Part shown: positions 18,215 to 25,747 of the stretch, one piece after another
How the letters are laid out: each line of letters opens with the position of its first letter
Numbering within the stretch: the first letter of the stretch is position 1
Assembly (NCBI RefSeq): GCF_000373905.1
Contig: NZ_KB892705.1
Location: forward strand, 682,001-746,000
DNA length: 64,000 nt
Source of the DNA: Mycobacterium sp. 155
GTDB lineage: Bacteria > Actinomycetota > Actinomycetes > Mycobacteriales > Mycobacteriaceae
Direction: 5' to 3'
Notes under the pieces: model-generated
The model's input: the letters and a program-made list of their open reading frames with translations, nothing else
Databases searched by the model: none
Told to the model about the DNA's origin: nothing
Translations under genes and position numbers: made by a program

Positions 18215-20104
18215 GTGCTCGACACCCACGCTCACCAGGAGATTCCCATCAGCAGTTTCGCCGACAAGACGTTCACTGCGCCGGCGCAGATTCGGAACTT
18301 CTGCATCATCGCCCATATCGACCACGGCAAGTCCACGCTGGCCGACCGGATGCTGCAGCTCACCGGTGTCGTCGACGACCGATCGATGCGTGCGCAGTAC
18401 CTCGACCGGATGGATATCGAGCGCGAACGAGGCATCACCATCAAGGCCCAGAACGTGCGGCTGCCCTGGCAGTTCACCGGAGACGACGGGGCCGAAGACA
18501 ACTACGTCCTGCATCTGATCGATACGCCGGGCCACGTCGACTTCACCTACGAGGTATCCCGCGCCTTGGAGGCGTGCGAGGGTGCGGTGTTGCTGGTCGA
18601 TGCGGCGCAGGGCATCGAGGCGCAGACGTTGGCCAATCTGTATTTGGCCCTGGACCGGGACCTGACGGTCATCCCGGTGCTCAACAAGATCGACCTGCCC
18701 GCCGCGGACCCGGAGCGTTACGCCGGTGAGCTGGCACACATCATCGGCTGCGAGCCGTCCGACGTGCTGAGGGTGTCCGGCAAGACTGGCGAGGGTGTGG
18801 CCGAACTGCTCGACGAGGTGGTACGCCAGGTGCCTGCCCCGACCGGTGACGCCGACGCTCCCACCCGCGCGATGATCTTCGACTCGGTCTACGACATCTA
18901 CCGCGGCGTGGTCACCTATGTCCGCGTCGTCGACGGCCGGATCACGCCGCGCGAGAAGATCGCGATGATGTCCACCGGCGCCACCCACGAACTGCTCGAG
19001 GTCGGCATCGTCTCACCGGAACCGAAGCCCAGCGCGGGCCTCGGGGTGGGGGAGGTCGGCTATCTCATCACCGGCGTGAAGGACGTCCGTCAGTCCAAGG
19101 TCGGTGACACAGTGACGACGGCCCGGGGCGGTGCCAAGGAGGCGCTGACCGGATACCGCGAACCCAAGCCGATGGTCTATTCGGGCCTGTACCCGGTCGA
19201 CGGCTCGGACTATCCCGATCTACGCGACGCGCTGGACAAACTGCAGCTCAACGATGCCGCCCTGACCTACGAGCCGGAGACCTCGGTGGCGCTCGGCTTC
19301 GGGTTCCGCTGCGGGTTCCTGGGCCTGCTGCACATGGAGATCACCCGCGAGCGCCTGGAACGCGAGTTCGACCTCGACCTGATCTCCACATCGCCCAACG
19401 TCGTCTACCGCGTCGTGAAAGACGACGGCAGCGAGATCGTGGTGACCAACCCGTCGGACTGGCCCGAAGGCAAGGTCCGCGAGGTCTACGAGCCGGTGGT
19501 CAAGACGACGGTGATTGCGCCCAGCGAGTTCATCGGCACCATCATGGAGCTGTGCCAGTCGCGCCGCGGTGAACTCGGCGGCATGGACTACCTCTCACCC
19601 GAACGCGTCGAGCTGCGCTACACGATGCCTTTGGGCGAGATCATTTTCGACTTCTTCGACTCGCTGAAGTCGCGCACTCGTGGTTACGCCAGCCTGGACT
19701 ACGAGGAGGCCGGTGAGCAGCAAGCCGATCTGGTCAAGGTCGACATCCTGCTGCAGGGCGAGGCGGTCGACGCGTTCAGTGCCATCGTGCACAAGGATTC
19801 GGCGGCGGCCTACGGCAACAAGATGACCACCAAGCTCAAGGAGCTCATCCCGCGCCAGCAGTTCGAGGTTCCGGTGCAAGCCGCGATTGGTTCGAGAATC
19901 ATTGCTCGCGAGAACATTCGGGCCATCCGCAAGGACGTGCTCTCCAAGTGCTACGGCGGTGACATCACCCGTAAGCGCAAACTGCTCGAGAAGCAGAAAG
20001 AGGGCAAGAAGCGCATGAAGACGATTGGGCGCGTGGAGGTTCCGCAGGAAGCATTTGTCGCTGCGCTCTCGACGGACGCGGCGGGGGACAAGCCCAAAAA
20101 GTAG
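18215..20104 (+). CDS. lepA: Elongation factor 4 (ribosomal back-translocase)
   Basis: A translational GTPase of about 629 residues. The conserved body begins at [20 protein letters not shown], followed by the P-loop AHIDHGKST, the switch region [16 protein letters not shown], and NKIDLP. The C-terminal [17 protein letters not shown] and [12 protein letters not shown] are LepA-specific. The start is uncertain: a GTG at 18215 is chosen, but ATG 18152 and other GTGs are in frame. The M. tuberculosis protein also carries a non-conserved N-terminal extension ending in QEIPISSF as here. The 5' end lies near the divergent PemK-like gene. Confidence 0.93.
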   Translation: MLDTHAHQEIPISSFADKTFTAPAQIRNFCIIAHIDHGKSTLADRMLQLTGVVDDRSMRAQYLDRMDIERERGITIKAQNVRLPWQFTGDDGAEDNYVLHLIDTPGHVDFTYEVSRALEACEGAVLLVDAAQGIEAQTLANLYLALDRDLTVIPVLNKIDLPAADPERYAGELAHIIGCEPSDVLRVSGKTGEGVAELLDEVVRQVPAPTGDADAPTRAMIFDSVYDIYRGVVTYVRVVDGRITPREKIAMMSTGATHELLEVGIVSPEPKPSAGLGVGEVGYLITGVKDVRQSKVGDTVTTARGGAKEALTGYREPKPMVYSGLYPVDGSDYPDLRDALDKLQLNDAALTYEPETSVALGFGFRCGFLGLLHMEITRERLEREFDLDLISTSPNVVYRVVKDDGSEIVVTNPSDWPEGKVREVYEPVVKTTVIAPSEFIGTIMELCQSRRGELGGMDYLSPERVELRYTMPLGEIIFDFFDSLKSRTRGYASLDYEEAGEQQADLVKVDILLQGEAVDAFSAIVHKDSAAAYGNKMTTKLKELIPRQQFEVPVQAAIGSRIIARENIRAIRKDVLSKCYGGDITRKRKLLEKQKEGKKRMKTIGRVEVPQEAFVAALSTDAAGDKPKK

Positions 20105-20167
20105 CTCGCCGCGCTTGCTCCGCTGCCGTAGTAGGCTCTGGGGGATTGCTGTCGGCGGGAGTAGGCG

Positions 20168-20935
20168 ATGAGAACGGTTGGCGCGCTTGGGTTGCTGGTG
20201 TCCGCCGTCATGCTGACGTCGGGGTGCACCAAGATCGTCGACGGGAATGTCGCGGCTGCCGACGGTCTGGCACCTCGTCCGCTGAGCGGTCAATCCGTCG
20301 AGAAGGCCCTGCCCGACATCGGGCAAGTGGAGAAGATTGTCGGTGAATCCCTCACAGAGGACACGTATGTGCCGTCGATCTCGGGTGGGCTCGACGACCT
20401 GCCCGACGGTTTGGCTACCGAACAGGATGCGACACCGCACGAATGTGTCGGCGTGTCGAGTCCTATGCAACGCAGCACCTACGAATCCGCTGATGTCACC
20501 GGGGCCGCCAGCACGCAGTGGAAGGGCGACGAATCCGATGGCGCGGTGCTTGCCGTCGACGTCGGTGTGGTCGCCCTCGGCAGCGTGGCCGACGCCAACG
20601 CCCTGTTCGCCGAGTTCGCCAAGCAGTGGAAGGACTGTCAGGGCCAGACAGTGACGCTTGTGCGGGAATCGGTTCGCGGTGGCTTCTACACCGACGCGAT
20701 CACCGACGTGCGGTCGACCGGTTCGGTGGTTGCCGCCACCGTCGAATTCGGCCACACCACCGACAAGTCGACCAGCCCGGTGGCCCGTGCCGTCGGCGTG
20801 AAGGCCAACTGCCTGGTCGAGGCCGAGATCGCGTACTACAGCGACGCGGTGACATCGGGCAAGCCATCCGATGTCGATACCGTTGCCATCGATATCGCGC
20901 GGGCGATGATGGAGCGGGTCGAGGAACTCACCTGA
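20168..20935 (+). CDS. Lipoprotein with PknH-like extracellular sensor domain
   Basis: A 255-residue secreted lipoprotein. The signal peptide ends in the lipobox LTSGC (Cys20). The rest resembles the extracellular domain of the Ser/Thr kinase PknH, found in many mycobacterial lipoproteins. It has paired cysteines (HECVG near 98, WKDCQ near 159, KANCLVE near 217) and the motif ALGSVADANALFAEFAKQWK. It binds an unknown ligand at the cell surface. It follows lepA by 63 bp and ends just before a large hairpin. Confidence 0.8.
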   Translation: MRTVGALGLLVSAVMLTSGCTKIVDGNVAAADGLAPRPLSGQSVEKALPDIGQVEKIVGESLTEDTYVPSISGGLDDLPDGLATEQDATPHECVGVSSPMQRSTYESADVTGAASTQWKGDESDGAVLAVDVGVVALGSVADANALFAEFAKQWKDCQGQTVTLVRESVRGGFYTDAITDVRSTGSVVAATVEFGHTTDKSTSPVARAVGVKANCLVEAEIAYYSDAVTSGKPSDVDTVAIDIARAMMERVEELT

Positions 20936-20965
20936 GAAGTCGTGATCCCGCGGCTGCCGAGGTCC

Positions 20966-21044
20966 CGTTTCTCTCGCGAACAGACACGCAGGCACCCGAC
21001 ACGCCCGTTTTCGCGGACCTGCGTGTCTGTTCGCGCAAGAAACG
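20966..21044. terminator. Long near-perfect hairpin between convergent genes
   Basis: Two 27-base arms (20966-20992 and 21018-21044) are complementary with only two mismatches. Their core, GCGAACAGACACGCAGG, is inverted around a 25-base loop. It fills the gap between the lipoprotein gene and the convergent oxidoreductase gene, so bidirectional termination is the simplest role. The arms are longer than needed for a terminator, and the element could be one copy of a dispersed intergenic repeat. Confidence 0.6.
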
Positions 21045-21071
21045 TGAGTTGGCTTCTGGCTGAGCGCAACC

Positions 21072-21989
21072 CTAGCGCTGCACCCGTAACACCGCTTTAC
21101 CGGCGACCTTACGGCCCAGCAGCGCCTGCGCGGCCGCCGAGATGTTGTCCCACGAATCGCGCAGGCCGATCTGTGGGTCGAGCTCGCCGTCGGCTAGCAG
21201 CGTCAGTAGGTACTGCAGGTCGGCCTGAAACGGCGCGCGAACAGTGAACGGCTCCAAGCGTTTCCGATTGCCGAGCCGGCGTTCGTGCTCGAAGTCGATG
21301 GTGGTGGGCTCGTTGGACGCCATGCCGATGGACTGCACCGAACCACCGTCGTCGACCAGGCTGAACGCTTGAGCGAGCAACGTTCCTCCGACGTTGTCGA
21401 GCACTCCGAACACTGGCTCGGTCATCGAGTCCAAGCCGACAACCACCTCGTCGGCACCCAGCTCGGTGAGGCCGTCACCGCGAGCCGGGCTGCCCACAGC
21501 AGCGATCACGTGGGCACCCGCCCGCGCTGCCAACTGCACCGCGAAGCGGCCGACACCGCCCGAAGCTCCGGTGATGAGTACCCGCCGGCCCACCACAGGG
21601 CCGAGGGCGCGCAGCGCCTGCAGCGCGGTCACCCCGGCCACGGGCAGTGCCGCCGCCTCGTCGAACTCGACGAACTCCGGAAGCTCTGCGAGATTGTCCG
21701 TCGTTACGGCTCGGCGTTCGGCCCAACCGGCCTCACCGCTGAACCCGACCACGCGGGTGCCTTGCGGGGGACCTGATCCGTCGGCGGCAGCCCGGGTCAC
21801 CACACCCGCAGTGTCCCAGCCGGGTACCTCACCCGGTCGGCGCATCTGTTCGATGAAGTGCAGTTCCCCGAAATTCAACGCGATGGCATGCACGTCGATC
21901 AGCGCCTGCGAGTCGGCCACCGCCGGCTCGGTCACGTCGTCGAATCGAAGCTTGGCCGGAGCTTGCGGATCGTAAACGATGGCTCGCAT
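21072..21989 (-). CDS. Zinc-less MDR / quinone oxidoreductase-like protein
   Basis: A 305-residue medium-chain dehydrogenase/reductase. The GroES-like N-terminal domain includes ALNFGELHFIEQMRRPGEVP and GWDTAGVV. The NADPH-binding Rossmann motif is LITGASGGVGRFAVQLA, near residue 135. No structural or catalytic zinc cysteine clusters are seen, as in quinone reductase-type MDRs. The ATG at 21989 is the natural start. It converges on the lipoprotein gene. The substrate is unknown. Confidence 0.85.
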   Translation of the reverse strand: MRAIVYDPQAPAKLRFDDVTEPAVADSQALIDVHAIALNFGELHFIEQMRRPGEVPGWDTAGVVTRAAADGSGPPQGTRVVGFSGEAGWAERRAVTTDNLAELPEFVEFDEAAALPVAGVTALQALRALGPVVGRRVLITGASGGVGRFAVQLAARAGAHVIAAVGSPARGDGLTELGADEVVVGLDSMTEPVFGVLDNVGGTLLAQAFSLVDDGGSVQSIGMASNEPTTIDFEHERRLGNRKRLEPFTVRAPFQADLQYLLTLLADGELDPQIGLRDSWDNISAAAQALLGRKVAGKAVLRVQR

Positions 21990-22055
21990 GAGAAGGCAAA
22001 CCTCCGCGGGTGGCGTCACTATTCCCGGCCGGGACCACTTTGTAAGGTATCGCCG

Positions 22056-22601
22056 GTGAGTGAGCGGGATCGCGTGCGCTGGGACGCCATCCACACGGAC
22101 CGGTCGTCGGACGATACCGAGCCAGGGCCGCCGAGTGTCTTCGCCTCCTATGTCACCGTGTTCCCGGTGACGGGCACGGCGCTCGACATCGCGTGCGGGC
22201 AGGGGACCGCGTCGATCTGGCTGGCGCAACGCGGGTTTGAGGTTCTCGGCGTCGACGTGTCACCCGTGGCCGTCGAGACGGCGCGGGCGCAGGCGCGGCG
22301 GTTCGGGGTGGCCGACCGGTGCCGGTTCGGGGTGGCAGACCTCGACGATGGCCTGCCCGCAGGCCCGCCCGCCGACGTCATCCTCTGCCACCGGTTCCGC
22401 GACCGGAGGCTGTACCCGTCGCTCATCGACCGGTTGGCTCCCGGTGGTTTACTGGCCATCTGCGTGCTGAGTGAGATCGGCGGTGCACCGCACCCTTTCC
22501 GTGCCACACCCGGTGAACTGCATGCAGCGTTCGCCGGACTTGAGGTGATCGCAGCGGGGGAGGGCGACGGCCAAGCCTGGCTGCTGGGGCGCCGCGGTTA
22601 G
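22056..22601 (+). CDS. SAM-dependent class I methyltransferase
   Basis: A 181-residue methyltransferase. Motif I is ALDIACGQGTASIWLAQRGF, the acidic residue after strand 2 lies in VLGVDVSPVAVE, and ADVILCHRF corresponds to motif IV. The GTG at 22056 begins a Ser-Glu-Arg-Asp N-terminus. The upstream in-frame region is antisense to the oxidoreductase and not coding. The substrate cannot be told. It is divergent from the oxidoreductase and convergent with the cysteine desulfurase gene. Confidence 0.82.
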   Translation: MSERDRVRWDAIHTDRSSDDTEPGPPSVFASYVTVFPVTGTALDIACGQGTASIWLAQRGFEVLGVDVSPVAVETARAQARRFGVADRCRFGVADLDDGLPAGPPADVILCHRFRDRRLYPSLIDRLAPGGLLAICVLSEIGGAPHPFRATPGELHAAFAGLEVIAAGEGDGQAWLLGRRG

Positions 22602-22636
22602 ACCGGTGACGGATGTGACAGCTGTGACGACGCGCC

Positions 22637-22669
22637 AAAGCCCCGATCGCACAGGGAAATCGGGGCTTT
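22637..22669. terminator. Bidirectional hairpin terminator
   Basis: AAAGCCCCGAT at 22637-22647 and ATCGGGGCTTT at 22659-22669 form a perfect 11-bp stem with an 11-base loop. An A-run on one side and a T-run on the other make it terminator-like in both directions. It lies between the convergent methyltransferase and cysteine desulfurase genes. Confidence 0.75.
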
Positions 22670-22710
22670 CGCCGGGGTACCGCCTGGTTGCGGCGAACTG
22701 CTCGCGGGGA

Positions 22711-24528
22711 TTACGGCGAGCCCTCGGCAATGCGGCGGACCGCGTTGATGAACACGTCGATCTCTTCGAAGGTGTTGTAGAAGGCAAACGATGGCCGCAC
22801 GGTGGCCTCGAGTCCGAGCCGGCGCAGGATCGGCTGCGCGCAGTGATGGCCAGCCCGCACCGCGATGCCTTCAGCGTTGAGTGCCTTGCCGACCTCCAGC
22901 GGCTCGTGCCCGGCCAGCACGAAGGACAACACGCTGGCCTTCTCGTCAGCCGTGCCCACCAGGCGCACCCCTGGGATCGCGGCCAGGCGCGGGGTGGCGT
23001 ACTCCAGCAGTGCATGCTCGTAGGCGGCGATGCGCTCGATGCCGACCCGTTCGACGTAGCGCAGCGCCTCGCCGAGCCCGACTGCGTCGGCAATGGTGCC
23101 GGTGCCTGCCTCGAACTTGTTCGGCGGCCCCTGGTACAGCGACCGCTCTAGCGTGACGTCGGCGATCATGTTGCCACCGCCCTGCCACGGCGGGGTTTCA
23201 GCCAGTGCGTCCTCGCGTCCGTAGAGCGCTCCGACACCCGTCGGCCCGTAGATCTTGTGCCCGGAGAAGGCAAAGAAATCGGCCCCGGTCTCGGCTACGT
23301 CGATAGGGATGTGCGGAATCGACTGCGCGCCGTCGATGAGGACTCGGGCGCCGTAGCGATGGCCGAGTTCGACAATGGTCTTGACCGGGGTCACCGTGCC
23401 CAGTGCGTTGGAAACCTGGGTGGCGGCAACCAGTTTCGTCCGTGGACCGAGTAAGTCTTCGAATTCGCTGAGCAGCAGGTTGCCCGCATCGTCGACCGGG
23501 GCGACCTTGAGGACTGCGCCGGTCTGCTGCGAAACCAACTGCCACGGAACGATATTCGCGTGATGCTCCAGGTGGGTGATGACGATCTCGTCACCCGGGC
23601 CCAGATGCTTACCGCCCCACGCGTACGCGACCAGGTTGATGGCCTCGGTGGTGCCGCGGACGAAGATGATCTCCTCGACCTTCGACGCGCCGATGAACCG
23701 TCGCACCGCCTCGCGGGCATCCTCGTAGGCGTCGGTGGCCCGAGCCGCCAACTCGTGCGCCGCACGGTGGATGTTCGAGTTCTCGTGAGTGTAGAAGTAG
23801 GTCAGCCGGTCGATCACCGACTGCGGCTTCTGGGTGGTTGCGGCGTTGTCGAACCAGATCAGCGGCTTGCCGTTGACGGTTTCCCGCAGGATCGGGAAGT
23901 CCGCCCGGATCGCGTTGACGTCGAAGATCTCATGCTCGTCAGGCATGGCCGGCGTCGGTTCGACGGGTGCCGTCGGGTCCTGCAGGAAGTAGTAGCCCGC
24001 CGCATCGTCGGACCGCGCGGGCGAACCCGGCCAACCCAGATCCGGCACCGTCGGGACAGTGCCGGGCCACGTGGGCGCCGAACCACGGGGCGCTACCGGT
24101 GTGGTGGGCGCGCCGCCCGCCAGCACACCTGGCACAGTCGGAACCAGACCCCGGGGTACCGCGAAGGACTCCAGGCCGCCGACGGGCGCGACTAGGCCCG
24201 GAGCGGAACCCCGGGGAGCGACCGGGACGACTCCTGGAACACCTTGCGGCTCAGGCGATGTCGGGGGAGGTAGATAGACGTCGGGCACCGAGGCGAATGC
24301 CGGGGGAGTGCCCGGGTGCGCCAGACCTGCCGCGGTGGTACCTGCCGACGACGCTGCCGTGGCATCGGGGGCCGCCCCGCGCGGCGCCACCTGGGTGGTC
24401 GTCGGCGGGCTGTCCGGACCCGGCCGGATGCTGGTGGCGTAGAGCTGCGTGGCCAGCGTGGCCAACTCTGCCGCGCTGATCGGCAGGTCTCCCTCGGCGT
24501 CTATCGATTTGTACTCACTTGTACTCAT
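22711..24528 (-). CDS. Cysteine desulfurase, encapsulin cargo, with long disordered N-terminal extension
   Basis: A 605-residue PLP enzyme. Residues 205-605 form a SufS-type cysteine desulfurase: the PLP lysine is in FSGHKIYGPTG (Lys425) and the persulfide cysteine in VRAGHHCAQP (Cys563), which appears to be the only cysteine. The first 200 residues are Pro/Ala/Gly-rich and apparently disordered. The motif VAPRG[AS]AP occurs at about 47, 103 and 145, with a variant AVPRGLVP at 123. Such extensions target this enzyme into family 2A encapsulins. The gene overlaps the shell gene by 14 bp. The enzyme would release sulfur from cysteine as enzyme-bound persulfide inside the compartment. Confidence 0.9.
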   Translation of the reverse strand: MSTSEYKSIDAEGDLPISAAELATLATQLYATSIRPGPDSPPTTTQVAPRGAAPDATAASSAGTTAAGLAHPGTPPAFASVPDVYLPPPTSPEPQGVPGVVPVAPRGSAPGLVAPVGGLESFAVPRGLVPTVPGVLAGGAPTTPVAPRGSAPTWPGTVPTVPDLGWPGSPARSDDAAGYYFLQDPTAPVEPTPAMPDEHEIFDVNAIRADFPILRETVNGKPLIWFDNAATTQKPQSVIDRLTYFYTHENSNIHRAAHELAARATDAYEDAREAVRRFIGASKVEEIIFVRGTTEAINLVAYAWGGKHLGPGDEIVITHLEHHANIVPWQLVSQQTGAVLKVAPVDDAGNLLLSEFEDLLGPRTKLVAATQVSNALGTVTPVKTIVELGHRYGARVLIDGAQSIPHIPIDVAETGADFFAFSGHKIYGPTGVGALYGREDALAETPPWQGGGNMIADVTLERSLYQGPPNKFEAGTGTIADAVGLGEALRYVERVGIERIAAYEHALLEYATPRLAAIPGVRLVGTADEKASVLSFVLAGHEPLEVGKALNAEGIAVRAGHHCAQPILRRLGLEATVRPSFAFYNTFEEIDVFINAVRRIAEGSP

Positions 24529-25438
24529 GGAAATGGTCCACTCCGACGTCCTCGAGGACCGCCAGTGCATCGTCGGTGAGCACCGCCAGTGACGAGTACA
24601 GCGTGACCAGGTAGGACGCGATCGCCGACCGATTGATCCCGGTGAAGCGCACCGACAGGCCCGGAGCCTGCTCGCCGACCAGTCCCGGTTGGAACAGCCC
24701 GACGACACCTTGGCGTTCTTCACCGGTACGCACCAGGATGAACTTGGTCTTCCCGTCTTCGACCGCCACCTTGTCCGACGGCACGATCGGGATGCCGCGC
24801 CACGTGATGAACTGGGCGCCGAACAGGCTCACCACTGGTGGCGGCACACCGCGGCGGGTGGCCTCCCGACCGAAGGCGGCCACGCCAAGCGGGTTGGTCA
24901 GGAAGAACGCCGGGGTCTTCCACACCTTGGTGATCAGGGAGTCCAGGTCGTCGGGCGTCGGGGTGCCACGCAGGGTTTGGATGGTCTGCTCGGGAGTCAC
25001 CTGTGACAGCAACCCGTACTCGGGATTGTTGATCAGCTCGTACTCCTGGCGTTCCTTGATGGTCTCGATCGTCAGCCGCAGCTGCTGGGCCACCTGATCG
25101 TGGGGGCTGGAGTACAGGTCCGAGACCCGGGTGTGCACGTCGAGCAACGTCGAGATCGAGCGCAGTGTGTACTCGCGGGGGCTGGTCTCGTAATCGACGT
25201 AGGTCTCGGGCAGTGGTTCCTCGGTGCCGGTGCCTTCCTCTGCATGGATCGCCACCTGCTCGGGATTGACCACTCGGTTCACCCGGTAAACACCGGCCTC
25301 CACCGGCACCCAACTAAGGAGATGCAGCAGGAATCGCGGTGTGATTGTCGATAGCTGCGGAACTGTCTTGGTGGCGTTGGCTAGCTGCCGTGCGGCTAGA
25401 TCGCCGAGAGCCTGGGATTCGTTCTGTGTCGACGTCAT
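24515..25438 (-). CDS. Family 2A encapsulin shell protein
   Basis: A 307-residue shell protein with the HK97-type phage capsid fold, related to cyanobacterial SrpI and the M. leprae major membrane protein I. Recognisable stretches are TITPRFLLHLLSWVPVEAGV, LINNPEYGLLSQVTPEQ, VWKTPAFFLTNPLGVAAFGR and FLLVRTGEERQGVVG-like sequence near residue 240. It contains no cysteine. The ATG at 25438 has GGAGGGG six bases upstream. It is the first gene of a two-gene operon with the cysteine desulfurase cargo. Family 2A shells are linked to sulfur metabolism, and this location inside a sulfur island fits. Confidence 0.92.
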   Translation of the reverse strand: MTSTQNESQALGDLAARQLANATKTVPQLSTITPRFLLHLLSWVPVEAGVYRVNRVVNPEQVAIHAEEGTGTEEPLPETYVDYETSPREYTLRSISTLLDVHTRVSDLYSSPHDQVAQQLRLTIETIKERQEYELINNPEYGLLSQVTPEQTIQTLRGTPTPDDLDSLITKVWKTPAFFLTNPLGVAAFGREATRRGVPPPVVSLFGAQFITWRGIPIVPSDKVAVEDGKTKFILVRTGEERQGVVGLFQPGLVGEQAPGLSVRFTGINRSAIASYLVTLYSSLAVLTDDALAVLEDVGVDHFHEYK

Positions 25439-25487
25439 GTGGCCCCTCCGACTGGTCTGAAGTGCGGGTGCGGCGGCAACGATACGG

Positions 25488-25508
25488 CTTGTCACCGCAT
25501 CTGACAGG
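25488..25508. promoter_or_regulatory. Inverted repeat upstream of the encapsulin gene
   Basis: CTTGTCA and TGACAGG face each other across seven bases (six of seven positions symmetric), 50 bp upstream of the encapsulin start. A third related half-site, CCTGTCA, occurs at 25532-25538. This could be the operator of a sulfur-responsive regulator acting in the encapsulin/TQXA divergent region. No regulator is assigned. Confidence 0.35.
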
Positions 25509-25574
25509 GTTAGCGCGCAAACCGATTCAAACCTGTCACGACGATGTGAACTGGGCATTAAGCCGCGTGTGCCG

Positions 25575-25580
25575 TATGGT
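25575..25580 (+). promoter_or_regulatory. -10 element for the leaderless Cys-rich leader ORF
   Basis: TATGGT fits the mycobacterial TANNNT -10 consensus. It lies six bases upstream of the ATG at 25587, so transcription should start at or next to that ATG and give a leaderless mRNA. Confidence 0.55.
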
Positions 25581-25586
25581 GTGAGC

Positions 25587-25655
25587 ATGGCTCACGACGG
25601 ATCGCTGCGCTCTGGTATGGCGCGCTGCCTCGTCGTGCATTGTTGTTGTTGTTGA
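25587..25655 (+). CDS. Leaderless polycysteine leader peptide (attenuator uORF)
   Basis: This 22-codon ORF runs from ATG 25587 to TGA 25653-25655. It contains one Cys at position 14 and ends with four consecutive TGT codons (residues 19-22: CCCC). It has the placement of the cysteine-responsive attenuator ORFs known from mycobacteria: leaderless start, terminal Cys run, 92 bases before a downstream gene. When Cys-tRNA is scarce, a ribosome would stall on the Cys run. An internal in-frame ATG at 25617 would give a shorter version. The controlled gene is the cysteine-free TQXA-like gene at 25748, not a classical sulfur gene. Confidence 0.72.
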   Translation: MAHDGSLRSGMARCLVVHCCCC

Positions 25656-25737
25656 TTTTCTGACGCCGGCCCCCGCGTTTCAGGCCCGCCCCTATTCGGC
25701 GGTGCGCCGTTTCGCGCTCTTCTCAGCCACCAGAAAG
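25656..25737 (+). promoter_or_regulatory. Candidate anti-SD/SD pairing between leader ORF and TQXA gene
   Basis: TTTTCTG at 25656-25662, immediately after the leader stop codon, can pair with CAGAAAG at 25731-25737 (six Watson-Crick pairs plus a G-U). The latter includes the only purine-rich ribosome-binding candidate ten bases before the ATG at 25748. A ribosome stalled on the Cys codons would cover the first arm and free the second. Confidence 0.45.
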
Positions 25738-25747
25738 CCAACCCGCA

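Noticed and set aside
18101..18988. Long upstream extension of the PemK-like gene on the minus strand
   Set aside because: It is antisense to the conserved part of lepA; the MASQWKAFQ start matches the known family start.
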